Assembly: GCA_018857735.1 (NCBI GenBank)
Contig: JABMCL010000715.1
Span: 216,001 to 280,000 of the forward strand
Source: Alviniconcha marisindica
Taxonomy: Eukaryota > Mollusca > Gastropoda > Provannidae
DNA length: 64,000 nt
Reading direction: 5' to 3'
A model generated the notes under the pieces. That model saw only the letters and a list, made by a program, of their open reading frames with translations. It had not been told where the DNA came from and ran no database searches. Both the position numbers and the translations under genes were made by a program. Of the stretch, positions 8,501 through 21,200 are shown in pieces (position 1 is the first letter of the stretch; each line of letters opens with the position of its first letter).

Positions 8501-11338
8501 CTGGAGATGGACAGAAACCGGACAGATCAGTTACTACTAACCTGGTATCTTGTATACATACATGTGTAATATTATGTATGGATGTAGGTCAGTTCATGTC
8601 TATGGGTGATGGGAAATTCAGGCCACTTTGCCCCAGGAAAGTCAGCTGCAAGTGCCCTGCTGTTAAGTGTGTCCTACTGCCAAGTGTGCCCCTGCTTCTG
8701 AAAAAGCCCTGGTGTGAAGTTGGCCCTGCTTCTAAGTGTGCCCTGCTGCTTCTGAGGGTGCCCTGCTGCTTCTGAGTGTGCCCTCCTGTCAGTTGTGCCC
8801 TGCCGCTAAGTGTGCTCTGCTGTCAAGTGTGCCCTGCTATCAAGAGTGCCCTGTTGTCAAATGTGCCCTGCTATTAACTGTGCATACCCTGTTGTGAAGT
8901 GTGTCCTGCTATCAAGTGCACCCTGTTGTCAAGTGTGCCCTGCTATCAAGTATGCCCTGCTGCTAAGTGTGCCCTGCTGTCAAATGTGCCCTGCCACTCC
9001 TGAGTGTGCCTTGCTGTCAAATGTGCCCTGCTGCTGTCAAGTGTGCCCTGCTGCTGTCAAGTGTGCCCTGCGTCAAATGTGCCCTGCTGCTGCTGAGTGT
9101 GCCTTGCTGTCAAATGTGCCCTGCTGCTGTCAAGTGTGCCCTGCTGTCAAATGTGCCCTGCTGCTGCTGAGTGTGCCTTGCTGTCAAATGTGCCCTGCTG
9201 CTGTCAAGTGTGCCCTGCTGTCAAATGTGCCCTGCTAGTGTGCCTGCTGCAAATGTGCCCTGTGCTTCTTGCCCTCGTCAAATGTGCCCTGCTGCTGCCG
9301 AGTGTGCCCTGCTGTCAAATGTGCCCTGCTGCTGCCAAGTGTGCCCTGCTGTCAAATGTGCCCTGCTGCTGTCAAGTGTGCCCTGCTGTGGAGCATGCCC
9401 TGTCGTCAAGTGTGCCCTGCTGCAGAGTGTGCCCTGGCTTAACTCTGTATTAAAAACATTATTTTCAAACCATGGTATGGATTGAATGCAATTTTCTTTA
9501 AGCCCTCCACCTCCCCCACCCTCCTCCACACACACACACACACACACACACACTACATTCATGCACAAGTACAATGTCAACGTGAAAAAGTTAGGAAATT
9601 GTACTGAGTGAAAGACTGATTTAAAAAACAAAACAAACAAAAACAAGGTGAACTCATTCAACATTGTTCATAATTGTTCTGTCTGTTTTATGCACATATA
9701 TATATAAATTTCTTACACTTCTTCAGTTCTTATGGAGGTACTACTAGTACTACTAGCGTAAAGACATGTATACCTGCTAAGGTCAACAGTGTCAATACCT
9801 TTCATACAAATTAAAGACTAGTCTGTTAGTGTTACTGTGTTAAGTGTTACACTAGTCTTTAGGTTTAATTTGTATGAGACTTACACATGTTACAGTATAA
9901 TAACTGACACCAGTTGCACTGTTAGCACACCTGTAAAACTAAAAGTACAGTGAAAAAAGAGCAAAGAGCCTCCCCATTTACCCCCAGTCCACTTTGATGT
10001 GCTGTCCATTGAAGAAGAAGATGGTGGCAGGAATGAGAGTGATGTCAAAGTAATGGACATACACGGGCACACTGTCCACATCAACGCAGTAGATGGATGC
10101 CATCTTGGCCAGCTCCTCAACAGACTTGGACAGCTGGCCCAACAATGCAAGGGAAAGTTAACACCCCTTCCCACCACCAACACATGTATGTATACACACA
10201 TCAACAGCATTTGCACTTGTAAAACACTCCTGATCTTTGATCCAAATAAAGAAATATTAATTAATGTAAATCTTGACCACCTCAACCCTCATACCACCGC
10301 AAGGTTAAAAATCCTCAGTCAGACCAGTAATAAAAAATGCAACTCCCTCTGCTGTAGGAGTATCTCCATGAATCCCTGGACACACCCCAAGTGTGAGTGC
10401 ATTCTGATTCTGTCAGACTGTGGACAGCCATAGATCTGTGTCTGAACCAAAGTAGCGTGTCCCTAGGTAAGTAAGTAAGTAACTGCCAACTGGGCATAAA
10501 GTATTAAAACACCAAGTTACTTACCTAGAGACACACTATTTTGGTACAGACACAGATCTATACAGTGAACAGTTGCAGGGCTGCAGAAATATGCTCACCC
10601 AGTCACCCAGGGGAGTCAAGAACAAAACTCATTAGCCTGTCAAGCCATCAGGCCAGTCCTAATTTTGCCTTCAAATTAAATTAAGTGTTTCTATTTTAAC
10701 AGGGTTTAAACTTTAAAAATTGTCATTTGTCTTTCTTAACTTTAACCCGGTGAGATACATCTTTGACTGAGTGAAACAACAAGCTGCAATCTTATCTTGC
10801 AAAATGATGTCTTTGCATCTTCCCCCAGGAACACATTTCCAGCCTAGACCAGTCAATGAATCTATAATCTCAGTCATAGCACGATGTCTTGCAAAATGAT
10901 GTCATAACACGATGTCTTGCATTTTCCTTCAGAAACATTCCCATACTAGGCTAATACGGTCTATCTCACACGTCATGCATCTTCCCTCAGAAACACTCCC
11001 AAACCTAGAACAATCATGACCGAACTTCCATGTTTGAACTTCCCAGCCTCTGCGGCCACGAACTTGACCAGAGAATAACTGAACTAATACAGTTTATTAC
11101 AATTAATAAACACTACAGCACAGAGCCAATTACGCTCAAGGGGGCACGGCTCTTAAAACGAAAGAAGAAGACCACATCAACTTGATCAAGACACAACTGA
11201 GCTTACTATGTTGTCAAGCTGCAAACAAGCCGTGTCGTTTTCTCTTCCAAACCTAAGAACGAGGACTAGGTCTTCTGTTTCTTTGATCACTTTGTCTACC
11301 TCCAGTTTGGAGGAAAGTTTGGGGAGAAGAAAACTCAT
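8335..11338 (-). CDS. TXNL4B: TXNL4B (Dim1-like thioredoxin-fold splicing protein), complete
   Basis: TXNL4B (DLP, Dim2) is a nuclear thioredoxin-fold protein of the DIM1 family linked to pre-mRNA splicing and G2 progression; it has no redox CxxC. Three minus-strand exons (11207-11338, 9982-10133, 8335-8500) join in phase to 450 nt, giving 149 aa, the usual family length. Landmarks are the start [16 protein letters not shown], then [19 protein letters not shown] in exon 1, [18 protein letters not shown] and [18 protein letters not shown] in exon 2, and [28 protein letters not shown] and [11 protein letters not shown] ending at the stop in exon 3. All splice sites are GT-AG. It is divergent from FBH1, 1.8 kb away. 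Confidence 0.95.
8630..9440. repeat. 17-20 bp minisatellite in TXNL4B intron 2
   Basis: Tandem units of GTGCCCTGCTGTCAAAT or GTGCCCTGCTGCTGTCAA, about 40 copies with variable length. They create long Cys-rich open frames in several registers that are not genes. Confidence 0.95.
9812..9878. repeat. Inverted repeat (about 22-bp arms)
   Basis: TCATACAAATTAAAGACTAG pairs with CTAGTCTTTAGGTTTAATTT plus GTATGA across a loop of about 27 nt; one arm has a few extra bases. Small foldback in TXNL4B intron 2. Confidence 0.85.
9982..10133 (-). CDS. TXNL4B: TXNL4B exon 2
   Basis: 152 nt from acceptor GGGCCAG to donor GTAAAT. Encodes [20 protein letters not shown] and the central [18 protein letters not shown] block; ends two bases into a Gly codon. 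Confidence 0.94.
10431..10560. repeat. Foldback inverted repeat, about 45-bp arms, around a TAAG element
   Basis: TAGATCTGTGTCTGAACC through CTAGGTAAGTAAG at the left matches the reverse complement of CTTACCTAGAGACACACT through CAGACACAGATCTA at the right. The loop contains ACTGGGCATAAAG and ACACCAAGTTAC, words of the dispersed GTAAGTAAG element. Confidence 0.85.
11207..11338 (-). CDS. TXNL4B: TXNL4B exon 1
   Basis: 132 nt, 44 codons from ATG 11338-11336 to donor GTAAGC. Encodes the N-terminal strand-helix of the Dim1 fold, including [11 protein letters not shown]. Confidence 0.93.
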
Positions 11339-13139
11339 TCTGTTTGAGTGTTTCACTTCACTGTGTTCGGTAACAAGTTCTCTTTATGTTTGGTAGAGTA
11401 ATGTCCCTTATTTGCTTCCTAGAACCGCTTAAAACGTAGAGAAAAACAAAAATACCCATTGTGACAGTAATTACATTGAGTTGCTGCCATAGATTTGTTA
11501 TATGTATGATTGACGATTTCCGAATTTTTATGTCGATTTATTTTCCCGTCTTTCTGGTAATTTTTATTGAAATTTATTTTTAATGATTGGGGTGCTGCTG
11601 GTTTCAGTTTGGCGGTATGATAAAAAATATCTTGGTCTTCTTCCGGCTGTAAAGGACTGGGTTCTGTCAGAGCGTTGCAAGTCCGGCAATGATGTGTATT
11701 TAAAAGGTGGTCACGGTCAGTGCCTTGGGTGTTAATTAAGTGAGTTTCACTTTCGCTAGTTTCAGTCTTCAAATCTAGCGTCGAGCCTTTCACTGCTGAC
11801 AATTATTCGACATGATGACGTGCGAGAGTTACTTGACTATACTCTATAGACTGAGCACATGATGTTGCTACCGTGCGAGGGTGTGGTCTGTTTTTCTGTG
11901 CAGTAATCATTAAAACGGTATAACAATAATGCTATAATTTATTTAGGGTAAGGTCGTAATGGTGTGAATTTTTTTTAGTGATTTTCTTCTTTAAAAACAT
12001 AAAATCTCGCGTCAGTGACACTGGCAGTGAGATGCCTGTGTCATTATGTCATTACACAGTTTACTGTTTTACTGCATTGTTAGTAATGTTACTAAGTTGA
12101 CTAGTGCTACTGTCAATTTATCTAGTGTTAGTGCCCTGAGCCATGTCTCCTTCAGGCAGCTGTATTCCACCTTCAGGTACTTGCACACAGCTGAGTAAAC
12201 TAGGTCAGACAGGCTTACAGAAGATTTGTTTTTGTCTTTGTTTTGTCCAAGGTCTTGTGTATCACTGGGAGACTATGGATCAAAACTTTGACATTTGACT
12301 ACATTTTCCACTTTTCAGATTATTTGATCTGAAATTTGTCCCTGTTGGTTGTGATTTGTTATAGTTATAAAAACATCATTAATATTAACCACTCACTTTC
12401 TCTTTCTCATTGCAGAGAACACAAGCCAACATTTCAAATTATCAATAATTGGTGATTAAAGTACTTATTTCTCCTTATTTCCTTAAAATACAGCTAGAAA
12501 AAAAAAAAGTCAAAAAACAATGCCCTGTTTTTTTCAGCCAATCAGGTCCAATCATCACAACCGACCTTTTATCGCAACTGATTTTCTGTAGGGCAGCTGG
12601 GAAAACATCATGTTCACTTAACACTAAGCAGGTTTGGGCTCGGTTATCTTTTCTGTCATTTTTTTTAAAGTAATTATTTGTTCTTTCATTAAATTCAGAA
12701 ATTTTAGTTAAATTTCTGAGTTGAATTTTGAATGCATTGTTCCATTTTTTTGTATGACCTTTTGTTACTGGCTCATGTAATAGTTGACCTTGGCCAGTGA
12801 ATGAGTGATGGAAGGCAAAGGTAAAAACTTTGGTAGTGTCAGTTGTTATTAAATTGATTAATAAAATATAATATTAATGATCCTCACAATGCACATTGCT
12901 TGTTTGCGCAGGTTTTCTGGTTGAAATTCGCGAGAGATGCTGCAGGCAACTGTTGATGCTGCACACAACTTGCAACTTCAGCTTCAAGAGCCTGGTTAAT
13001 TAATTAATTAATGCAAATCATGGGAGACAATCAAAGCACACTTGCAGTTGCACATTACCAGAGTCATGTAAAGTCAGATTAATTAGTGACAGAGGTTACA
13101 CTTATCAAGTAGAGTTTTCACTGTTTGGAGAAATTGGAC
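11339..13139. promoter_or_regulatory. Divergent intergenic region between TXNL4B and FBH1
   Basis: 1.8 kb separates the TXNL4B start (minus) from the FBH1 start (plus), so both promoters should be here. A CRE-like TGATGACGTGCG lies near 11813-11824, and an octamer ATGCAAAT at about 13012. An acceptor-like TTTCTCATTGCAG at about 12414 could belong to an untranslated FBH1 leader exon. No TATA box stood out. Apart from these, no coding sequence is seen. Confidence 0.4.
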
Positions 13140-14483
13140 ATGGCAGGAAGGGGGGATGAGCCATTGCAGAAACGACGACGAATTCATTTGGATGTGAGGG
13201 AGTCTGTAGCGCTGAGTCAGTCCAAAGAAGGCAGCGCCTCACTCCGGCAGCCCATTGAAAGAAAACATCCAGCCACGGGTTCGAACCAGGGACTGGAACC
13301 TCGATACAGGGGGCGGACTCGAAGTCGATTCTGCCCACCGAGGAGGGTCAGCTCTCAGCCTCAGGAAGAGGAAGTTTCTGCCAGCAGCAGTCAAAAAGTG
13401 CAAGGTGCCGATGGCAGCTGTGTGTTGAACAGTAACAAAGAAATGTGCAGCAACTCACCCCTGGTGCGGAAATCTCAGAATGATTCTGATCCATTTGGCT
13501 GGGAGAGTGACGAACTTGAAAAAGAGATGATGGAACAGAGCAGCGACCGGTCTATTCATCTCCTGTCGACCCTTGGGGGGTTTACATCAGCAGCTGGCAT
13601 GCAGCAGAATTCATTTAGTTCAGCAACCAGTTCACCTGCAAAAAACAACTGGACAAGGACTGGTTCGAACAACAGACGACAGAAACAGAGGGTGAAAGAT
13701 GCCAACCAGTCCTCCATTACTAGTTTCATGTCTTCATCATTGACCTCTGCTTCATGTTCAACCAGTGCTAGTGGCAGCTGTAATGTTAAGAATCAATGGT
13801 CAAATCTCAGCAGTGAAAGAAAAAATCCGTTTGGGGCACTCAGTTCACATCCAGCAGAAAAGATTCAGTATGGTTCACCGTCCAAAATGTACTCACCAAT
13901 CAAAAAAGTCTCGGAAAATGTGTATGTAATCAGTGATGAAGACAGTCCCAGCTGCTCACCAGGCACAGCCCCAGGAAAAAATAGCACTCACGCAGCTCAA
14001 GTAAAGTCAGTGGCAAAGACTCTCTTTTCACCTCCTTCCACACAAACTAGTTCCGCTGTGAGGAGTTCCAGCACATCTTTAAAACGAGCAAGTGGCCGGG
14101 GCAAGAGGTCCAACACATCATCCAAAAAACCCACATCTGCAGGCGGAACATACGGAGGAAAGAAGGTAAAATCCAAGAAGGATTGTAGACAGAGGACCAT
14201 GTCCTCAATGATGCACCTCACTGGTGTGGATTTTGATGAAGCTGACGACAAAGACTTCCTTGGTGTCTCTGCCTCCGTTGCTCCGGTCAGACAGGAGGTG
14301 GAGGTGGGCAGGACGTACGGGCTGCTGAACGACAGCAAGGTCACTGTGACCAGAGAGAACTATTTTGAGAAGCTTCCGGCTGATGTCGTTGAAAACATCT
14401 TCTGCGGTCTGCCTATGCTGGACTTGTGCCTGAATGTGAACCGAGTTTGCTTGACCTGGAACGACATCATCTCCAACCCTAAG
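13140..14483 (+). CDS. FBH1: FBH1 exon 1: N-terminal region and F-box
   Basis: 1344 nt, 448 codons. An in-frame TAG at 13110 makes ATG 13140 the first usable start. Residues 11-14 KRRR suggest a nuclear localisation signal. Gln190-Met197 (QSSITSFM) resembles a PCNA-binding PIP box apart from Met in place of the last aromatic residue. The middle is Ser/Lys-rich and probably disordered. Residues 409-448 are the F-box (FEKLPADVVENIFCGL ... RVCLTWNDIISNPK). Donor GTAAGG. Confidence 0.93.
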
Positions 14484-15147
14484 GTAAGGCTGAGGACACA
14501 TTCTGGTTGAATCAGTGCATCATCTTCTGTTTACAAGTAAAGGTAGCCCTTGTTCAGTTTCACCAGTGCAGGATCTTCTGTCTAATTTCTATAAAAAAAA
14601 AACAACAACAACCTGAAACAGAATGACTGCTAGCATTCTAAAACAAGAGAACAAGCTGTAAAAAGTAAACCAAAACAAGATAACTGATGTCTTTTTCTTT
14701 CATTTTTCATCATTTTGGACCCTTTATCAGTTGTTTAAGTGTCGTTTTGTGGCTTGATAAATGGGATTTCTCTGAAAATTTGCATAATTAATGTGTATCT
14801 GTGTTAAAATAAATAAGCGTTCGTTTGAACCTTTTTGTGTTTGGATCTGATTTCTAAAGGTGGCCTTGGAAAGTGAGAGTGGCAGATCAGTTTCATCAGT
14901 GCAGATCCACAAACTAAGACAATTGTGGATATTACATTTTAAAACTGATGTAGTGGTAATGGTGTGTTTTGTGATAATACATGAAAAGTGTGTGTAGATG
15001 ACTCCCTGTTATTGTTAATCTTAGTGGTTTCAATTTTAATCAAATTAATCTTAATGTTAAATATAATTAATGTTAATAATATTAACAATGAGCCATCTGC
15101 ACACACTTTTCATGTACTGTCGGTTAGTACTTACTTTTCACCAAATC

Positions 15148-15228
<81 letters not shown>

Positions 15229-18200
15229 TCTCAGTGTCTGTGTGTGTCTGACTCTCCCTCCCTCCCCCCTCCACTTTTCTACGTTGATAATGGTAGTAGG
15301 ATTGTTACTGTCACTGGGACTGTGTGTGTCACTGTCAGTTTATCCCCTGGAAGAAGACCTACCACCGGCTGAAGATGGGTGAAGCAGATGCCAAGAGAGA
15401 GGTCCACACAATCATCAATGAGAACGGCATGCAGCAGCCGTCTCTGAGACTCCTCAACCTCATCAGGTAATGTGCTTCGTGTGCACTGCTGGACCCCTGT
15501 GTTGTGGTCAGTGCCAGTGCTGGAGAGAGAGAGAAAGAGAGTGTGTGTGTGTGTGTGCATGTGTGTGCGTGTGTGGGATAGAGACTGAGAGAGATGTAGT
15601 GTCAGTGGGTTTGTGTATTTTAGTAGTTCACGTTTGACTGATAATAGTGATATTCTGGCTTTAAACACATAAAAGGTTCGAAAGAACGCTATTTATTGGG
15701 ACAAAACACATCATGCAGATTTTGGGGGTAACCCCTTTATCAAGCTACAAAACAACACTTAACAGTTAAACTGTGAAAAACGATAAAAAATGAAATGGAG
15801 AGCTGAGACACTTGTTTGTTTTTGGTTGAGCTATGTTGTTTTCCTGTCCAGTCAACTGTCAATAACTCAACCAAAAACAGATAGCATAAGTGTCTTAGCT
15901 CTCCATCTCATTTTTTATCATTTTTCAGTTCTTTGTCCTAATAAATTAGCATTCTTTTGAACCTTTTATGTGTTTGGATCTTGTTTTAGAATACTAGCAG
16001 TCATTCTTTCAGAATTTTGACATTCTGGCTTTAACTAAGTTTATACCTCCACCCTGCCCACTCACCAACTTGTCTGATTGTGGTTTGGTTTTCATTCAGC
16101 ATGTGCAGCGCTTTGAGCCTCATGCTTTATACAATTTATGGAGGGATACAGCAACACATTGGAGATGCATAATGGCGTTATTAACCTTGCTGATGCCGTG
16201 TCACAGGTACATGCAGAAAGTGAAGAGAGTCACCCCTGACAACAATGCCAGCCAGCTGCTGGAGCAGCATCCCAAGTACACCTGGGCTCTGGCACTCCTC
16301 ACGGAAAAGGTGCCCGAGTGTATCAAGGACAAGGTGAGACACAGCAACTATCATTGGCAGGAGCTGCCACAAATATAATTTTTGTCGCGACAAACATATT
16401 TTTGTCGCTACAAGCATACTTTTGTCGTGACAAAAATATGTTTGTCGCAACAAAAGTTTTGTCGTGACAAGCATACTTTTGTCGTGGCAAAAGACATGGT
16501 TTGTTACGACAAACACGTGTTTGTTGCGACAAGCTTACTTTTGTTGTGACAAACACACAACAAAACGTGTCTTTTGTCACAACAAAAGTATGCTTGTTGC
16601 GACAAAAAAATTATCGCGACAGACACATGCTTGTCATGACAAAAATGTTTTGGCGTGACAAACATAATTTTGTCACAACAAAAGTTTTGTCAGCAACCAT
16701 ACTTTTGTTGCGACAAAAGACGTGTTTGTCACAACAAAACTTTTGTCACAGCAAAATGGTGCTTGTGGCAGCTCCCACCAGTGATAAGCAACCAGTTCAC
16801 CCTGCCACTATATTCATTCCAGCACTGCCTTCAATACTCTGTTTTTACTCTTTCAGTCCCAGCGCTGTGTTCATAACTCTGCATTAACTCTTTCAGTCCC
16901 AGCACTATTTTTATAACTCTGTGTTCCTGTTTAACTCTTTTAGTCCCAGGGTAGTCATTCAGTCAGTTTTTTGATTGGTGTAATTGTTGCACCTTTAATG
17001 TTTAATATGGCAGCCTTACCAGATTGGGGTTGCGTAGTTTAAGGCAGCTTTTCTAGGTTGGTGTTGCTTCATCAAAGTTAACAGCAGCCTGTCTAGATAT
17101 ATGTTGTTTAATTTAAGGCAGCCTGTTCAGACTGGTGTTGCTTAGTTTAACTTTAAGGCAGCCTGTGCAGCTTGGTGTTGCTTAGTTTAACTTTAAGGCA
17201 GCCTGTGCAGCTTGGTGTTGCTTAGTTTAACTTTAAGGCAGCCTGTGCAGCTTGGTGTTGCTTAGTTTAACTTTAAGGCAGCCCGTGCAGCTTGGTATTG
17301 CATGGTTCTTGTGGCTGCCTGTGCAGGATCCGAACCCCTGGAGCTTGATGTGCGCCATGGTGATGGTGGCAGCCACAGTGCATGACATTCACCGCATGCT
17401 GCAGCTGCTGATGTCACCGCGCTCACACCTGATGTGTCTGGAGGTCCTGGAGTGTTTCTACTGCATCGCTACCTTCCTCCTGGCATTCCGCCTCCAACAC
17501 CTGCAGGATCCTGTGTCAGCACCGCCGGGAGTTAGATCTCTGTAAGTCTGTGTGGATGTTGTAGTGTCTGTTGATGTCCTCTGTCGGTTCTGCTGGGTGG
17601 CTGCTTTCTCTGCATCTTCAATCCCATCATCTGCAGCCTGTGTCAGCACCACCGGGATCTCTGTAAGTCTGTGTGGAAGTTGTAGTGTCTGTTGATGTCC
17701 TCTGTCGGTTCTGCTGGGTGGCTCCTTTCTCCGCATCTTCAATCCCAGCATCTGCAGCCTGTTTTGCAAGCCTAGCCAAGACCTGTTAGCTTGTGTTCAT
17801 GCTAACTTGTCCTTTTTTCAGATTAGATCTCTGTCTTAGTTAGTTTGTGTTAACCTGTGTTAGTTTGTGTTCATGCTAACTTGTCCTTTTTTCCTCTCTC
17901 CCTCTTCTCAATACTTTATTGTTGTTGTTGTTGATTGCTTTATATAGCACTATTCTCTGCTCTTGAGCAGACTCACTGCACTTGCATGTGGTTCTGCATG
18001 AGTGAATAGCTTTTTATAGCGCATTTTTGACTATCCACTGAAGTGGTGTACTTACAGCGCTGGTGTGGCTGGTGCCACATGAAACTGCTGCCATCTCAGT
18101 GCGTTTTGTGTACAACCATGCACCATGTCACTTCATGCAAAGCCACGTACGTAAGGTGCATGCGTATTTCGCTGTAACCTGCCACCCACACTTTTGGCAG

Positions 18201-21200
18201 AATGACCGGGGTCTTTTATGTGCTACTGCAGTAACACAGGGGTGGCACAGATACCGAAATGAGCCAGCACAGAAAGTTGACCCTGGAGAAGAAAATTCTC
18301 CTGCCGCTCCCACAGGGATTCAAACCCACGACCTTTTTGATCACAAGTTTGGCGCTGTAACCACTGAGCTATCCCCGCTCCCCCGTTGATTCCTTTCGGG
18401 AAATTTGGGTCCCCGTACCTGGGCAAGACCACAGGCAGGTAGCTGAAAGAGCAGCACTACCCATTCCTACCAGTGTGTGCAGTGTTTCCCTGTGTCCAAA
18501 TAATGGTGTGGCTGCCAGCATTTGGGATTTTTAATGTACACACAGGTGTTGATATATGCCGTTGCACTGTATCAGTGTCTGTACACTGTAAGAGAGTCGG
18601 CACTGAAAGTTGATTCTGGAAGGAAAATCCCTTGTCGCCCCTGGGAATCAAATCTGTGTCAGTGTTGCAGGTGGTATATCGGTCTGACACTCTACCAACT
18701 GAACGATCCTGCCCCTGGTAATTGTAATGTGATATAATGTGAAAGAATATTTGTCCTGTAATGGTCCAACCCCATTGTCCTCGTCATCACTCGCTCTGAT
18801 ATAACCACACTGGTTGACTGGGCGTGAAACACCAGTTTACTTACTTACCTCATCATCAGATTCCCGCACCTGCCTTGCTCACGGGAACTGCTGAGAGAAA
18901 GAGGGATGTGCATGTATGGGCTTTCCCTGGCACCCACATAAGATACCAGCTGACAGTCTAAACTCAGCTCACTCGCGAAATACTGCTGGATCTGTCAACG
19001 CGTTGCTAAATACTGTGTTGCTGACGCTAAGATGGCGCAGTTGTCTCGGAAGGCTTGTTCGGCGTTGCTGCGTTGCCGGGTTTTGCTTTTTTCCCCTTTT
19101 CCCCCGGAAAGGTTTTCACCTTCAGACTTTGCCTTCCACTTCCAGTGTCAGCACTGACTGCCTCACCTCACCACCACTGTGTTGGTGACAAAACACTCAC
19201 CTTCAGACTTTGCCTTCCACTTCCAGTGTCAGCACTGACTGCCTCACCTCACCACCACTGTGTTGGTGACAAAACACTCTAACAAAAGCAATACAGCTCA
19301 AGTGTCTTTAGTTCTCCATCTCATTTTTCATCGTTTTACACTGTTTAATTGTTGTTGAAGTGTCATTTTGTAGCTCGATAAAGGGGATTACCCCGAAAAT
19401 TTGCATGTTGTGTTTTATCCTAATAAATAGCATTTTTGTTTTGTTTTTTGTTTTTAACCTTTTATGTGTTTGGATCTTGTTTTAGAATGCTGGCAGTCAT
19501 TCTTGTGTGAGCAAGTGCTCTTTGTACGTTTTTACAATAATCCCGCCCCGGTTATCAGATCCATGCAATTTCATTACTGTACTGTAGTGTTAGTAACCCG
19601 GGAACCGGAGCAGACGACGCTTTTGTTTTGAAGCCTGCGTGTTGCGTAACGCCACATGGCCTTCACACAGCCGACCGGCGATAGCCGCTGGTGCCGCCAT
19701 TTTCAAATCTGTTTACTCCCTTAATATTTTGACCGCTTGTTTGTTTACCTACTCCTTGTTCACCTAGTCCTTTTATGCAGCAAGCCATGTGTAATATAAT
19801 TTGGCATCTTAGAATGTTTATTTAGATCTTATAGTTTAGACGCAGGGTCGAGCTTAATCAGTAGCCGATGCCTCTCTAGGTCCATTCTTTTTATAGCCGT
19901 TGTCTGCATGGCGCGTTCTCTGTTTAGTAGTAGTGAATCGTTTTGACTCGATTAAAGTAATTCTGTATCGATCAATGCTTTGTCGTATAGTATTTTGCTT
20001 AGCTGACTTCATGTTTAGTGTTTATTTTGGGTTGAAATTAACTTATTAAGTATTGTGTACTGTAGAAGCTAAGTTATATTCATAGACTACTTGGTATCAC
20101 TATCAGCGCTGCTGCGACTAAAATAACGCGCCCCAGGCGAAAGTTCGCACCGATTGTTTTAGTGCTAGTCTTTGAGTGTGTCTTGCTTCTCTTACAGAGC
20201 GTTGTATTGTAATTGTTATGTACCATTTTAACCGTGGGAGCGTGTTCTTTATTCTGATGTAAGTTTTATTGACAGTTATATTTTGTACATTGTGTTAGTT
20301 GAGATTTAGTTGTACGAATCTGCTTATAGACAGGTGCAAGCCACGCTTCCCACTCTTGTTGTAAATTAAATAAGTCATGTGTGTACATTTTGTTTATACG
20401 GTTTAAAAGGTTGTAACTGTAGCTTTTATTTGATGTATTTCATGTTTTAATTAGTTTAGTTATTGTTGAGGAAACTGTATTTGTGCGGGCCAAGGAAACA
20501 CAATAGTCAGCCATTTTGTGGTCCAGAGGGCTGATTTCATTGTAACGATAGCGTGTGTTCCTTGCGGCCCGCGCAGTTCTCTTATCTATGCAGTGGGCGT
20601 GAGGATTTTGGGTGTGCTGAGAAAGTTGTCTGCTGCTGTAGAATAAAAACCTGATTGCTGCCGTTCGCCTGCTGTAGTCTCCATTTTGACCGACTCCGCT
20701 GCCTGGGTCACTGTCCTTCTACGCGGCTCTTTCACACCATTACACTTGTTTCAGATTTTTTTTTACTGATGATAGGCATCCCAGTGTTGTTGTTGGTATT
20801 GTTAAGTTGGTAGCGGGCATTGCTGTTTTGTCAGCTGTAATCAGTGATATGAGTTGTCAGGTGATACCAGTGCTTTGCCTGCTTCAGAGATCTGATGGTG
20901 AACGTAGGAGGTGGTAAGAAGAGTTCTGTGGTGAGCGGCCTTCACTACCGCCTGTTCTACGCCCTGTACCTCTACGAGAACAGTTGCATATCCAACCACT
21001 CCATGCTGCAGGAAAGCATGGCTAATCGCACTGGACAGCAGAGCATCATCAGATACAGGTATGGTCTGTTTCATTGTCAGATACAGGTATGGTCCGTTTC
21101 ATTGTCAGGTACAGGTATGGTCTGTTTCATTGTCAGATACAGGTATGGTCTGTTTCATTGTCAGATACAGGTATGGTCTGTTTCATTGTCAGGTACAGGT

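Noticed and set aside
8320..9485. Cys-rich plus-strand open frames resembling a small secreted protein
   Set aside because: They are antisense to TXNL4B exon 3 and then follow the GTGCCCTGCTGTCAA minisatellite; Cys content is a repeat artefact.
13125..13139. Upstream non-ATG extension of FBH1 exon 1 (TTG at 13125)
   Set aside because: TTG is not a likely eukaryotic start, and an ATG at 13140 follows an in-frame TAG at 13110.
16181..16887. Open frames with TKVCLLRQ/DKHMF repeats on both strands
   Set aside because: They arise from the TTTTGTC/GACAAAA palindromes of the foldback element and show no protein signature.
18300..18390. tRNA gene on the minus strand
   Set aside because: A and B boxes are present, but arms do not pair into a full cloverleaf and a SINE body follows.
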